Origin: Synechococcus sp. BIOS-E4-1
GTDB taxonomy: Bacteria; Cyanobacteriota; Cyanobacteriia; PCC-6307; Cyanobiaceae
Length of the DNA: 64,000 nt
Assembly: GCF_014279995.1 (NCBI RefSeq)
Contig: NZ_CP047935.1
Location: 3,183,494 to 3,247,493 of the forward strand
Direction: 5' to 3'
The position numbers and the translations under genes were made by a program. Shown piece by piece: positions 10,085 through 17,416 of this stretch (position 1 is the stretch's first letter; each line of letters begins with the position of its first letter). The notes under the pieces are model-generated. The model was not told the DNA's origin. It searched no databases and saw only the letters and a program-made list of their open reading frames with translations.

Positions 10085-10322
10085 ATCCCTCACGGACCTC
10101 ACACTTTTCCATTCACTGGAATCCATCACCCATTAGGTCCGACATTTTTTGAACAGGGTTTGATCAGACTGCTGAGCATGCCAAGCCGCAATCGGATCAC
10201 AAAAAAACCCCCAGTGAAGTCCGGAGGAGAAGGGTGGTTGGTCAATGCTGCGCAAAAGCTGCTGGTGCAGTTCAAACCCAACACGCCAGCAGCTCAGGAG
10301 CAGTGGATATCCATAAGAACCT

Positions 10323-10484
10323 ATGGATGGGTCGCGCGGCATCCCCCTGAGCCTCAGTCAAGACGACCTTGCTCAGCTCAAACGCCATCGAAACCTGGGA
10401 GACGATGCTCAAGACCGGCTGGCGACGCTGCTCACTGCCGGTGCACTAGAGATTCAAAAATGTGAATCTCCACAGGAAGCATGA
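10323..10484 (+). CDS. Candidate small protein, 53 residues
   Basis: An ATG-initiated ORF encoding a helical, charged peptide (SLSQDDLAQLKRHRNLGDD then RLATLLTAGALEI). The amino-acid pattern looks protein-like, with heptad leucines. A second open frame on the same strand (10178-10465, beginning MPSRNRITKKPPVKSG) overlaps it in another phase, so either one is real or a frameshift joins them. No clear Shine-Dalgarno site is seen. The function is unknown. Confidence 0.35.
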   Translation: MDGSRGIPLSLSQDDLAQLKRHRNLGDDAQDRLATLLTAGALEIQKCESPQEA

Positions 10485-10530
10485 CTCTCCAGTGACTCTC
10501 CACAGGCGCAGGCCAGGGGAGTTAGCGATG

Positions 10531-10728
10531 TCATGGCACAGGAGTCGCTTCGGAGGACTCAACGCGATCCAGCGCAATGTCCATTGGCAGTCTGGAGCTG
10601 GTGGCCTGCGAAGCAGTGACAAGCCAGACCACCACAGCCACAATGCTGACCCCTACCAGAACCCCAAAAGCCCGAAGCAGATGGTGTGTGATGTCGTCGG
10701 GATGCCGCTGGGGAGAGCTCGGTGCCAT
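10531..10728 (-). CDS. Small single-pass membrane protein
   Basis: A 65-residue ORF with a short polar N-terminus, one strong transmembrane helix (AFGVLVGVSIVAVVVWLV, about 20-37) and a polar, acidic C-terminus. The ATG at 10728 is used in preference to a TTG one codon upstream. It stands alone between two plus-strand small ORFs. It is probably a membrane-anchored peptide of unknown function; the composition and single helix support it being a genuine gene. Confidence 0.55.
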   Translation of the reverse strand: MAPSSPQRHPDDITHHLLRAFGVLVGVSIVAVVVWLVTASQATSSRLPMDIALDRVESSEATPVP

Positions 10729-10865
10729 CAAGACTGCGCGGATGGTTCAGTTCTGGCCAACCCAGATCACATAGGCCAGCAAATGCGCAATTGTTTTCTG
10801 AATTCCGGCAGCATTTGCAGGCCTGTCTGAACCAGGGTTAGAGCAAAAGGACGGCATCCATCCCA

Positions 10866-11030
10866 ATGACAAGCAGCACAGACCATTCCGAATCCCTGCT
10901 GGAAGATGTCGTGGCAGAGGAAATTGCCCTCCAGATTGATCACATCGCGGAATCCCTGCAGCGCGAGGGTTGGCCAATGCCGCTGGTGAAGCGTTTCATG
11001 CACCGCGCAGTCGAAAACTTGCCTGAGTAA
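10866..11030 (+). CDS. Small acidic hypothetical protein, 54 residues
   Basis: An ATG ORF with a strongly acidic, helical N-terminal half (SESLLEDVVAEEIALQIDHI) and a basic stretch (PLVKRFMHRAVENLPE). There is no membrane segment and no cysteine. The amphipathic pattern and native-looking codons suggest a real protein. It is too short for the usual gene-calling cut-offs. The function is unknown, and no operon partner is close. Confidence 0.5.
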   Translation: MTSSTDHSESLLEDVVAEEIALQIDHIAESLQREGWPMPLVKRFMHRAVENLPE

Positions 11031-11208
11031 TCGGAGTGAAGTGTCCCGCACTTGGGACGACTCAACGATCGCTGATATTGAAAGGGGCCACAAACTGCGC
11101 TTTGAGCTCACTGCAGGCTGTTAGGGCAGAGCCTGCACACGCATCAGCACGGCATCAAGCCAGAGCAGACAGTGGGTGAATGTGCTCCCGTAGAACCCGT
11201 CTGGGAAG

Positions 11209-11299
11209 GTCCTGAAACCGAACCTGCATGGACGGCTGTCCTGCCTTCCAGGCAGCCAACAGGAGGCGTAGACCAAACAGGTCCCACTCGGAGACATCC
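11209..11299 (+). promoter_or_regulatory. 91-base leader shared with the second hli gene
   Basis: The 91 bases before this hli ATG align without gaps to the 91 bases before the hli gene at 13875, with roughly three quarters identical by hand count. Conserved blocks include CGAACCTGCATGG, CGGCTGTCC, TAGACC, GGTCCCA and CGGAGACA, the last containing the ribosome-binding GGAG. The open frame running through both leaders does not show third-codon-position bias in its differences, so conservation is more likely at DNA or RNA level than as a protein extension. Confidence 0.65.
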
Positions 11300-11533
11300 A
11301 TGACAGCAACCACACTTCAGGCACCAACCGGACTGGTGACTCACGATCTTGAGGGGCATGACAACGTCTATGCCAAGGAGCCACCCATGGAAATGGCTGG
11401 ACCCGACGCCGGCTGGGGGTTCCACGAACGGGCAGAGAAGTTGAACGGTCGCCTGGCCATGCTCGGCTTCATTGCAGCGATCGCAACAGAATTGATCAGT
11501 GGCGAAGGATTGCTTCACACCATTGGCCTTTAA
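11300..11533 (+). CDS. hli: High-light-inducible chlorophyll-binding protein
   Basis: A 77-residue Hli/SCP protein with one transmembrane helix carrying the chlorophyll a/b-binding signature ERAEKLNGRLAMLGFIAA near residues 45-62. Glu and Asn/Arg in that motif bind chlorophyll and pair helices. Hli proteins sit in thylakoids and protect photosystems and newly made chlorophyll under high light or nutrient stress. The start ATG follows GGAG at 8-11 bases. The upstream in-frame ATG at 11228 is judged not to be the start because Hli proteins normally lack such an extension. Confidence 0.93.
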   Translation: MTATTLQAPTGLVTHDLEGHDNVYAKEPPMEMAGPDAGWGFHERAEKLNGRLAMLGFIAAIATELISGEGLLHTIGL

Positions 11534-11969
11534 TCAGGATCAATGCCAGATATCGATACTGCCAAGATGTCTGGCTGATCAATGGTGAAGCGCAATCCTT
11601 CGATGAGCAGAGATCATTGACTTGATTGCAGCGTGATGGAACTGCCGCAAGTCGTCATTTAAAGGGTTCACCAGCTTCGGGACATCCGATTGAATAGGGC
11701 CAGGCATGACCTCCCTGGAGGACAAACTTCGTCAGAATCAACACTTGCCCTGACCTTTCAAGCCAACTCACAATTTTGATTGTGGCGTTCACGTCATTAA
11801 GAACGTATAAGGCAGGCTTGGACTCTGTTTTGTCAAAAAGCCTCAGCGCCAGAGATCGCAGCAGAGCTTGCTTGATCCAGGGTGAAGATGTGATCTGACA
11901 GTGATGCTTCCATCTCGCGTTGATCTGGATCCAAGCATCAATACAGCTCGCTGTGCTGAAACTGGTGCA
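11534..11969. other. Intergenic stretch, no gene recognised
   Basis: About 430 bases between hli and the small minus-strand ORF. I see no ORF with protein-like composition, no clear terminator hairpin and no tRNA. Short AT-rich patches (around 11770-11840) could hold a promoter, but none is assigned. Confidence 0.4.
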
Positions 11970-12155
11970 TCAGCCAGAAGCATCACAGCGCTGGTGGTAG
12001 TCGAGATACTCCCTCACTTGCAGGTCTGACATCTGCATGATCTTTTTCATCAAATCCTGCTTGTAGTTGTAAAGCCCTTTGCAGCCTTTCAGCGGCTCGA
12101 GCAACAGCTCAAGCAAATGGGATTTGGCACTAGTTCCGGTCATTAATTTTCTCAT
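11970..12155 (-). CDS. Candidate small cytoplasmic protein, 61 residues
   Basis: An ATG ORF rich in Leu, Lys and Met: LLELLLEPLKGCKGLYNY, then DLMKKIMQMSDLQVREYLDY. It looks like two or three short helices and has no signal or membrane segment. A second ATG at codon 5 (12143) is an alternative start. No strong ribosome-binding site is visible. The amino-acid pattern is convincing but there is no family match, so it remains a hypothetical. Confidence 0.5.
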   Translation of the reverse strand: MRKLMTGTSAKSHLLELLLEPLKGCKGLYNYKQDLMKKIMQMSDLQVREYLDYHQRCDASG

Positions 12156-12691
12156 TCAAATCAACCTGTTGTTTGAAAGGTTTTGCCTGGAGATGGATGA
12201 GCACGACTTGACCATCCTGCTATTCCCTGAAAGGGCTATGTATGACTTTCAACCAGCTCATCATGGCTTCAGACTCCAGAACCCTCGATCAGCGGCAGTC
12301 GCCGGAATGGCGAAAGGGTCGGCGCTAATGAGTGGCTTCCGCTTAGTCCTCTGCTGCTCGCAAAGAGGCTTCTGAGGCAATCAAGGGAATGACTTTCATT
12401 TGTTTGTCATCACTCGTGAAGATCATCTCTGTGATGATTCCACCATCGCTGAAACAAGCCGAACTCACATCACCCAAAAGTGTGATTGCTCGCACCGTTG
12501 AATCCCCCAACAGGGGTGTCCACTGCTGACCAGAGTCTCAGGCACTCGCGAGATCTGGCATCGCACCAGGCAATCCAGACTCGGCTCAACCTGCGGACCA
12601 TCAATGGACAACCCTGCTCAGCAATTAAGCCACGCACCATTGCGTTGAAGTCGAAACATAATGAATGGCGCGATTAACCACAGATCTCAAC
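12156..12691. other. Intergenic stretch of about 535 bases, no gene recognised
   Basis: Short open frames exist on the plus strand (for example 12194 onward), but their translated composition is not persuasive. No repeat, hairpin terminator or RNA gene was identified. The region precedes the P-loop protein gene and probably contains its promoter. Confidence 0.4.
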
Positions 12692-13288
12692 ATGCGCATC
12701 GCCATCAGTGGATCCCACTCCCTCGGGAAAAGCACCTTGGTCTGGGACTGGGTGAAACGACATCCCCAATACAAACGCGAAGAGGAGCCGTTCCGTGCCC
12801 TCGATGCAGAGATGTATGACATCCGCTTCCGCCAAGAAAGCAACCGCCTTCACAACGGCATACAGATGTATTACAACGCTAGCCGCGTGAATCTCTATTC
12901 ATCAATCAACGACTGTGTGATATTCGATCGCGCACCCGTGGATTACATTGCTTACTCTCAATATACAGCTGACAAAAAAACAACCGATATTGATAATGCA
13001 TTTGTGAACACAATGGTGCCAAGAGTCAGGGAAACTCTGCAGAAGCTTGATCTGGTGGCTTTTGTTCCAATGACTGATCGCTGGCCAGTTGATATGGAGG
13101 ATGACGGCATCAGACCCGTCGATCTTGCTTACAGAGCAGAAGTCGACGCAATCTTTAAACAGATTTACCGCGATGATCGCTTCTCCGTTATGCCAGAAAT
13201 GAACCGGCCCAAGCTGATTGAACTCTGGGGCTCCCGTGAGCAAAGGCTCGATCAACTCCAGCAAGCATCGGCGTCATGCATGCACTGA
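12692..13288 (+). CDS. P-loop NTPase of the AAA_28/NadR-like type
   Basis: A 198-residue protein starting MRIAISGSHSLGKST. Residues 7-15 (GSHSLGKST) are a Walker A loop of the type seen in NadR-like kinases and AAA_28 ATPases. An acidic switch follows at VIFDRAPVDYIAY (about 78-90), resembling the DR-A motif of nucleoside/nucleotide kinases. The start is set at the ATG directly before the beta strand; an upstream in-frame ATG at 12665 would add nine residues. The substrate is unknown and it has no operon partner. A phosphotransfer role is inferred from fold motifs only. Confidence 0.75.
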   Translation: MRIAISGSHSLGKSTLVWDWVKRHPQYKREEEPFRALDAEMYDIRFRQESNRLHNGIQMYYNASRVNLYSSINDCVIFDRAPVDYIAYSQYTADKKTTDIDNAFVNTMVPRVRETLQKLDLVAFVPMTDRWPVDMEDDGIRPVDLAYRAEVDAIFKQIYRDDRFSVMPEMNRPKLIELWGSREQRLDQLQQASASCMH

Positions 13289-13304
13289 TCAAATCCGCAC
13301 AAAC

Positions 13305-13550
13305 ATGGGCACTGCAGCTGAGCGTTGCGAGACATGTGTCCCCTGCTTGACAGACACAGCGACAGATTTCCGTGATGGTGGCTTCAACCGCAATGGATCC
13401 AATGTCCAGAAGCAGTTGGCTGAAGAGCCCAACACGTTGTTCAGCAGCCTCAACCTGGCAAACATCTCCACCACGCTCACCAGAGAAACCACAACAACGG
13501 GTCGAAATGATCAGCTGGATGCCTTCATCAACTCCAAAAGAAAATCATGA
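13305..13550 (+). CDS. Candidate small polar protein, 81 residues
   Basis: An ATG ORF starting MGTAAERCETCVPCL, with a CxxC-x2-C cluster near the N-terminus, then a polar Asn/Thr-rich tail (LFSSLNLANISTTLTRETTTT). It starts 16 bases after the NTPase stop on the same strand. No ribosome-binding site is obvious and no family is recognised. A competing frame (13372-13563) overlaps but has a poorer composition. Confidence 0.35.
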   Translation: MGTAAERCETCVPCLTDTATDFRDGGFNRNGSNVQKQLAEEPNTLFSSLNLANISTTLTRETTTTGRNDQLDAFINSKRKS

Positions 13551-13783
13551 CTCTTCCCTGTGAACCAGGCGCAGGCTGCACTGGCAGGACCCAGCGGTTA
13601 ACAACAGTGGCATCATTGATCAGCAACGTTGACTAACCCGACGCTGCAATCCGCATTACGCCGCCGGGTTTGTCGAGACGCGCGTGGGCCTTTCATTTCC
13701 CCGCGGCGAAATGATGGCAATCGAATGGGTGCTTCCGTGGCTCCCGATTACTGAACTGACCCCCTTGAATCCGACGGGAGAAA

Positions 13784-13874
13784 GTCCTAAATCCGAACCT
13801 GCATGGGCGGCTGTCCCTGCTTCCGAGCCAGCTCCGGTGGGCATAGACCTGTCTGGTCCCACACGGAGACACCC
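13784..13874 (+). promoter_or_regulatory. 91-base leader shared with the first hli gene
   Basis: This is the second copy of the leader described at 11209-11299. It is the same length, with the same CGAACCTGCATGG core and the same CGGAGACA ribosome-binding block ending directly at the hli ATG. Equal length without gaps, although the coding sequences have diverged more, suggests that the leader is functionally constrained or that the whole unit was duplicated. Confidence 0.65.
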
Positions 13875-14060
13875 ATGACAACTGCAACCCTTCTGGCTGA
13901 TGAGCGCTACTGGCAGGACCTTGCCGCAGCTCAGATGCGCCGTGAGCGACTGGCGAAAGCTGAACGCCTGAACGGACGTCTGGCGATGATGGGCTTCATT
14001 GCGCTGATCGGCACCGAAGCTTTGCTTCACCAGGGACTGCTGATAGCGCTGGGTCTCTGA
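13875..14060 (+). CDS. hli: High-light-inducible chlorophyll-binding protein, short form
   Basis: A 61-residue Hli protein with the helix motif KAERLNGRLAMMGFIALIG near residues 27-45. It is shorter at the N-terminus than the paralogue at 11300 but keeps the ExxNGRxAMxGF chlorophyll-binding core and the C-terminal GLLIALGL. It is a thylakoid single-pass protein for photoprotection. The start is fixed by the GGAG block 8-11 bases upstream. The paralogous pair is separated by about 2.3 kb holding a P-loop NTPase and small ORFs. Confidence 0.93.
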   Translation: MTTATLLADERYWQDLAAAQMRRERLAKAERLNGRLAMMGFIALIGTEALLHQGLLIALGL

Positions 14061-14096
14061 TCCGCTGCCATCAGACCGTTGGCCAGACTCTCAGCC

Positions 14097-14234
14097 ATGC
14101 CTAATCGAAAGCGCGACGCTGACGCACCCCCGCCCAATAAGGTCTGCACACGAGCAGAAACAAGCGGCGGCTTCCGGGCTGGGTGTCCTGATTGTCCGGT
14201 TCGAGCTTCTCCATCGGTCTTGTGTCCGTGTTGA
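14097..14234 (+). CDS. Candidate cysteine-rich micro-ORF, 45 residues
   Basis: An ATG ORF starting MPNRKRDADAPPPNKVC with five cysteines, four in CPDC and CPC pairs (30/33 and 43/45), which could form a zinc site. It lies 36 bases after the hli stop and ends about 80 bases before a terminator. There is no clear ribosome-binding site and no known family. The cysteine spacing is the only argument for it. Confidence 0.25.
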   Translation: MPNRKRDADAPPPNKVCTRAETSGGFRAGCPDCPVRASPSVLCPC

Positions 14235-14312
14235 GTCATGGTTGGTCATCAATGACTGGCTGGACAGCGCAGAGATTTGACGTTGAATGCAATGGTCACG
14301 GACCTCACTTCA

Positions 14313-14341
14313 CGCCCCCTTGAGAAAGGGGCGTTTTTTTT
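14313..14341 (+). terminator. Rho-independent terminator after the hli unit
   Basis: A GC stem CGCCCC/GGGGCG with a short interior mismatch and a GAG-containing loop, followed directly by a run of eight T. It is well placed to end plus-strand transcription from the hli gene at 13875. Confidence 0.8.
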
Positions 14342-14424
14342 GGTCCCCGGTCTGCCCTTTCAAGAGGTGAACGTCCTGCCGAGGGCACAGGCGAGTAGGG
14401 TCGACCTCCTCAATTGATAAAGCA

Positions 14425-14691
14425 ATGCTGCAAAGCCTGTTTTCAGTCGTGCTTGCAGCTGTCATGTGGGTGCAGGTTCCCCAATGGCAAGCCGACTGGT
14501 CGCAATGCTCCGTCGATGCGCCGGATGTGAATTGCCATTGGTATGTCGTTGCTCCAGACAACACCTTCGGCGAAGGCTTTAGCTGGGAAAACTCTCCATG
14601 GTTCAGTGCTGAAGGCCTGCTTGATGTTGCCGAGCTCAAAGACACCATGAACGGAATCCAACAGCCAGCACCTGCCTTGGCTCCTGCTTAG
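14425..14691 (+). CDS. Small secreted or membrane-anchored hypothetical protein
   Basis: An 88-residue ORF with an N-terminal hydrophobic segment (LFSVVLAAVMWVQV, residues 5-18) that could be a signal peptide or anchor. The soluble part is rich in Trp and acidic residues (WQADWSQCSVDAPDVNCHW) with two cysteines that may pair, and the tail is Ala/Pro-rich. It starts 84 bases after the terminator, so it has its own promoter. No family is recognised. Confidence 0.6.
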   Translation: MLQSLFSVVLAAVMWVQVPQWQADWSQCSVDAPDVNCHWYVVAPDNTFGEGFSWENSPWFSAEGLLDVAELKDTMNGIQQPAPALAPA

Positions 14692-14883
14692 ACCAGTCTC
14701 GATGCAGAGACCGTATGCCCCGTTCAGAACTGCGTTGTTATGTGGCGTCTCAGGATGGACGATAGGAGAATCGATCCAAGGACAATCTCCTAAAAAGGAT
14801 AAAAATCAAAGTCAGAGAGTGGACTTTCAAGCTATCTCCGATTGCTCAGACCGGATTGATCAGCTCAATCCGATCAAGACAAG

Positions 14884-15117
14884 TCACACAGTCCAACGGG
14901 ACCACTGCTCGGGGACATAGCTGATGAAGGGGCTCATGCGCTGGCCTCTGGAGCGATCAAATCCATGGCGGCTCGCATCACAGGTGCGATAAACCAATTC
15001 CTCGTTTTCAGCGGTTTCCTGAGGTGCCTGCTCGATTAACAGCGTTTTTGCATGGGTGACAGCAGCAATGCCCAGCGTGAGGGAAAGGGTGTAGACGAAG
15101 GTGGACTTGATGAACAT
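14884..15117 (-). CDS. Small secreted hypothetical protein with TTCACCAG-array promoter
   Basis: A 77-residue ORF with a classical signal peptide (positive start MFIKS, hydrophobic core FVYTLSLTLGIAAV, cleavage after THA near residue 23). The mature part is acidic, then basic (ENEELVYRTCDASRHGFDRSR), and ends in aromatics (WSRWTV). There is one cysteine in the mature protein. Its upstream region matches that of the double-glycine peptide gene at 24866, including a small GC hairpin and four TTCACCAG-like boxes. This implies shared regulation. The function is unknown. Confidence 0.6.
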   Translation of the reverse strand: MFIKSTFVYTLSLTLGIAAVTHAKTLLIEQAPQETAENEELVYRTCDASRHGFDRSRGQRMSPFISYVPEQWSRWTV

Positions 15118-15147
15118 GACTGGTGTGCGTGAATGTTTGGGGGTTCT

Positions 15148-15243
15148 GCCCCCTCGACTCCTTCAAGATCACAGTCCTTCTGGTGAACCAAGCTGCACAG
15201 CTTTGGTGCACGACCTGAAGATTTCTGGTGAAGGGCTGGTGAA
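15148..15243 (-). promoter_or_regulatory. Regulatory array of TTCACCAG-like boxes upstream of the 15117 gene
   Basis: Read on the plus strand, TGGTG cores start at 15181, 15204, 15226 and 15237, giving spacings of 23, 22 and 11 bases. Three of the four are full CTGGTGAA. The proximal part (15148-15174) is a near-identical 27-base block also found at 24901-24927. Eleven-base-phased direct repeats are the usual form of OmpR/PhoB-type response-regulator sites. A GGGGG/CCCCC hairpin at about 15139-15153 lies between the array and the start codon. Confidence 0.65.
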
Positions 15244-15522
15244 ACCCAGACACCAGGTTTCTCAACGGGTCTTTGGCCGACCAGCCTGATTCACGATTGA
15301 GAGCATCCCCCTCTCCAACGGCCTTGATCAACAAGTGCGATCAAGCTCGCAAGCACAGCTGATCTCCGTGCCTTTTCACTCGAATGCCGTTGACATCTCG
15401 GACCGCTCAACAGGCATCATCCTGTCTCATGGACACAACAAAACTTCCACTGAACAACACTATTGAGTCACCGCAGCATCATTGATTTCAAGGATGCAGC
15501 ATAAGAAGCACGCTGATATTAA

Positions 15523-16218
15523 TCATGACTGATCATCCAGCCTCAGAGCAAAACCGATGCCACGGATTGTCTGAATGATGCGTTCAGGCTTAACGTCTTC
15601 GAGTTTTTTACGCAGGTAACGCACATACACATCGACCACATTCTCGTCTCCAAAGTAATCATCGCCCCAAACATTCTGAATTAACTGAGATCGACTCATC
15701 GCTTGACGCGGGTTACGGATGAAGCATTCCAAAAGGTCAAACTCTCTGACGGTCAGGTTTAAAGGCACCCCTGCGTAATTGCATCGGCGCTCTGGTCCAT
15801 TGAGATGAAGATCTCCAAAGCTGAGCTGATCGGGGCTAACAGCAGCGCTACGCCTCAGTAAGGCCTTAACCCTGGCCAAAACCTCACGGATATTGAATGG
15901 CTTGGCAATAAAGTCGTCTGCACCAGCTTCCAAAGCAGCAACGCGATCGTCCATTTCATCCCGTGCCGTGATCATGATCACGGGCAGGCCATTACCGGTA
16001 TCTCTCAGCCTGCGGCAGACATCAAGCCCAGTGATGATGGGCATATTCCAGTCGAGCAGTGCGATCGCCGGGGCGGACTCCCTGATCTGCGCCAGGGCTT
16101 TAGCACCGTCTTCGCAGACGATGGTTTCAAACCCTTCGGCTTGAAGCTCCATTTCGAGAAGCATGAGAATGTTGGCTTCATCATCAGCGATGAGCACCAC
16201 ATCATTTTTTGCGTCCAT
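15523..16218 (-). CDS. OmpR/PhoB-family response regulator
   Basis: A 231-residue two-domain regulator. The receiver domain (about 5-120) has the acidic pocket D12/D13, phospho-acceptor D56 (LLDWNMP), T84 and K106. The winged-helix effector domain (about 130-228) contains LTVREFDLLECFIRNP and the recognition helix around DENVVDVYVRYLRKKLE. Phosphorylated dimers of this family bind 11-base-phased direct repeats. It is divergent from the PhnD-like lipoprotein and histidine kinase genes, which are its most likely partners. TTCACCAG pairs nearby are candidate targets. Confidence 0.95.
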   Translation of the reverse strand: MDAKNDVVLIADDEANILMLLEMELQAEGFETIVCEDGAKALAQIRESAPAIALLDWNMPIITGLDVCRRLRDTGNGLPVIMITARDEMDDRVAALEAGADDFIAKPFNIREVLARVKALLRRSAAVSPDQLSFGDLHLNGPERRCNYAGVPLNLTVREFDLLECFIRNPRQAMSRSQLIQNVWGDDYFGDENVVDVYVRYLRKKLEDVKPERIIQTIRGIGFALRLDDQS

Positions 16219-16345
16219 CTCTCGTCGCCAACGGTTTCAGTCTGAAAGGATCTGAGGCATTGTGGCGAATTAACTCTTTTGATTTAATGAAGAGTGAAGA
16301 ATCAGTAAGCCAATGTTACTACAGTAAAATTTTGCACGATCGGCC

Positions 16346-17314
16346 TTGGGCTTACGGCAAAAACATATAGTTGGCCCAATCATCGCTGGGCTTCTTTTAT
16401 TTGGCTGCGGTCAGGACGGCTCAAGAGTCGCAATTGAGCAACCGAAGTCAAAAGCAAAACGAGTCGATCTACGCATCACAGAAGAGCCTAATTATTCGCA
16501 GGACAAGATGTATGAAAAAATGAAAATATTTACTGAATACCTTCACAGACAAACCGGTCTTAACATCGAATACATCCCCGCAATTAACTATTCCCATGCT
16601 TATGAGCTATTCGCCTCTGGGAAGGTGGATTTGTTTTGGTCTGGATCTTTGAACACCGCAAAGATTTTAAATGCAGACCCAGACGCGAAGCCAATAGCAA
16701 TTGAGGAAAAATCTTTCGCCAATATACTGCTTGTTAATCGTCAAATTTTAGATCAAGTTAAAAGTGGGCTTGATAGCAAGCAGCCACTTCAGGCATTGAA
16801 AGGGAGAAGTGTTGTTTTTGGAAACAGCTCTTCTGGCTCTTCGTTTCTGACACCTCTACTGGAGATGAAATCTCAAGGAGTTACTTTATTGGATTTGAGA
16901 AGCTGTACGCATGAGCAAAAACATGAGCTTCGTGCAATGTTTCTTGGTGACAGTAATGATCAAGACTTTGCATTTGTTCCTGGCACTGTCGACAATCCTC
17001 TGCAGCATGTTCCTCCAGCAGCACAATCAGAAGTTATTGTTGGCTGGGCCAGTGACAAGAAACGGAATAACTATATCCTGGCCTCTTCCAGGCTGTTAAA
17101 GCCGTCAGTTTCGCCAATGGTTATACAAATACAAGAAGCTCTATTGGCGTGGAACAAAGAGTCTCGATCCAATCGAGAACTTTTAAAAGATATCTGGGTC
17201 ACCGGTTTTGAGTTACCGAACAGCAAGGAAGACCTTAAGTCGTTTCAGGAGATGAAGGAATTTGTGAAGACCTTGGGAGCGCGGACACGTTGCACATCGA
17301 ATCAAAAGACCTAA
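16346..17314 (+). CDS. PhnD-family periplasmic oxyanion-binding lipoprotein
   Basis: A 322-residue lipoprotein with lipobox LLFGC (Cys21) and a type 2 binding-protein body: ITEEPNYSQDKMYEKMKIF, then VDLFWSGSLNTAKIL and GRSVVFGNSSSGSSFL, the last being the serine-rich anion-binding loop of PhnD-type proteins. No transporter subunits are adjacent; instead a histidine kinase follows 102 bases downstream and a response regulator is divergent. This is the arrangement of sensory binding proteins such as AioX. The start is TTG, since a stop codon closes the frame just upstream. The region is AT-richer than its surroundings. The ligand is not determinable from sequence. Confidence 0.85.
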   Translation: MGLRQKHIVGPIIAGLLLFGCGQDGSRVAIEQPKSKAKRVDLRITEEPNYSQDKMYEKMKIFTEYLHRQTGLNIEYIPAINYSHAYELFASGKVDLFWSGSLNTAKILNADPDAKPIAIEEKSFANILLVNRQILDQVKSGLDSKQPLQALKGRSVVFGNSSSGSSFLTPLLEMKSQGVTLLDLRSCTHEQKHELRAMFLGDSNDQDFAFVPGTVDNPLQHVPPAAQSEVIVGWASDKKRNNYILASSRLLKPSVSPMVIQIQEALLAWNKESRSNRELLKDIWVTGFELPNSKEDLKSFQEMKEFVKTLGARTRCTSNQKT

Positions 17315-17348
17315 TCCTTTCTGGAGCATCTTTGTGTTTGGCAGCATT

Positions 17349-17367
17349 TTCACCAGAAATTCACCAG
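17349..17367 (+). promoter_or_regulatory. Tandem TTCACCAG pair upstream of the histidine kinase
   Basis: TTCACCAG occurs at 17349-17356 and again at 17360-17367, exactly 11 bases apart and each followed by AAA. It sits about 50 bases before the kinase GTG, in the same orientation relative to the gene as the arrays at 15148-15243 and 24901-24994. It is a probable response-regulator operator giving autoregulation. Confidence 0.6.
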
Positions 17368-17416
17368 AAAAAACTGCTTCCACTGGCTATCTTTCCGTTA
17401 AAGGGGCATTCTTGTT

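Noticed and set aside
11228-11299. In-frame upstream ATG giving the first hli protein a 24-residue extension (also at 13803 for the second)
   Set aside because: The extension is absent from typical Hli proteins, the ribosome-binding GGAG sits before the downstream ATG, and differences between the two copies are not concentrated at third codon positions.
14702-14920. 72-codon ORF between the two small secreted-protein genes
   Set aside because: No ribosome-binding site and low-quality composition; it also overlaps the 3' end of the convergent 14884-15117 gene.
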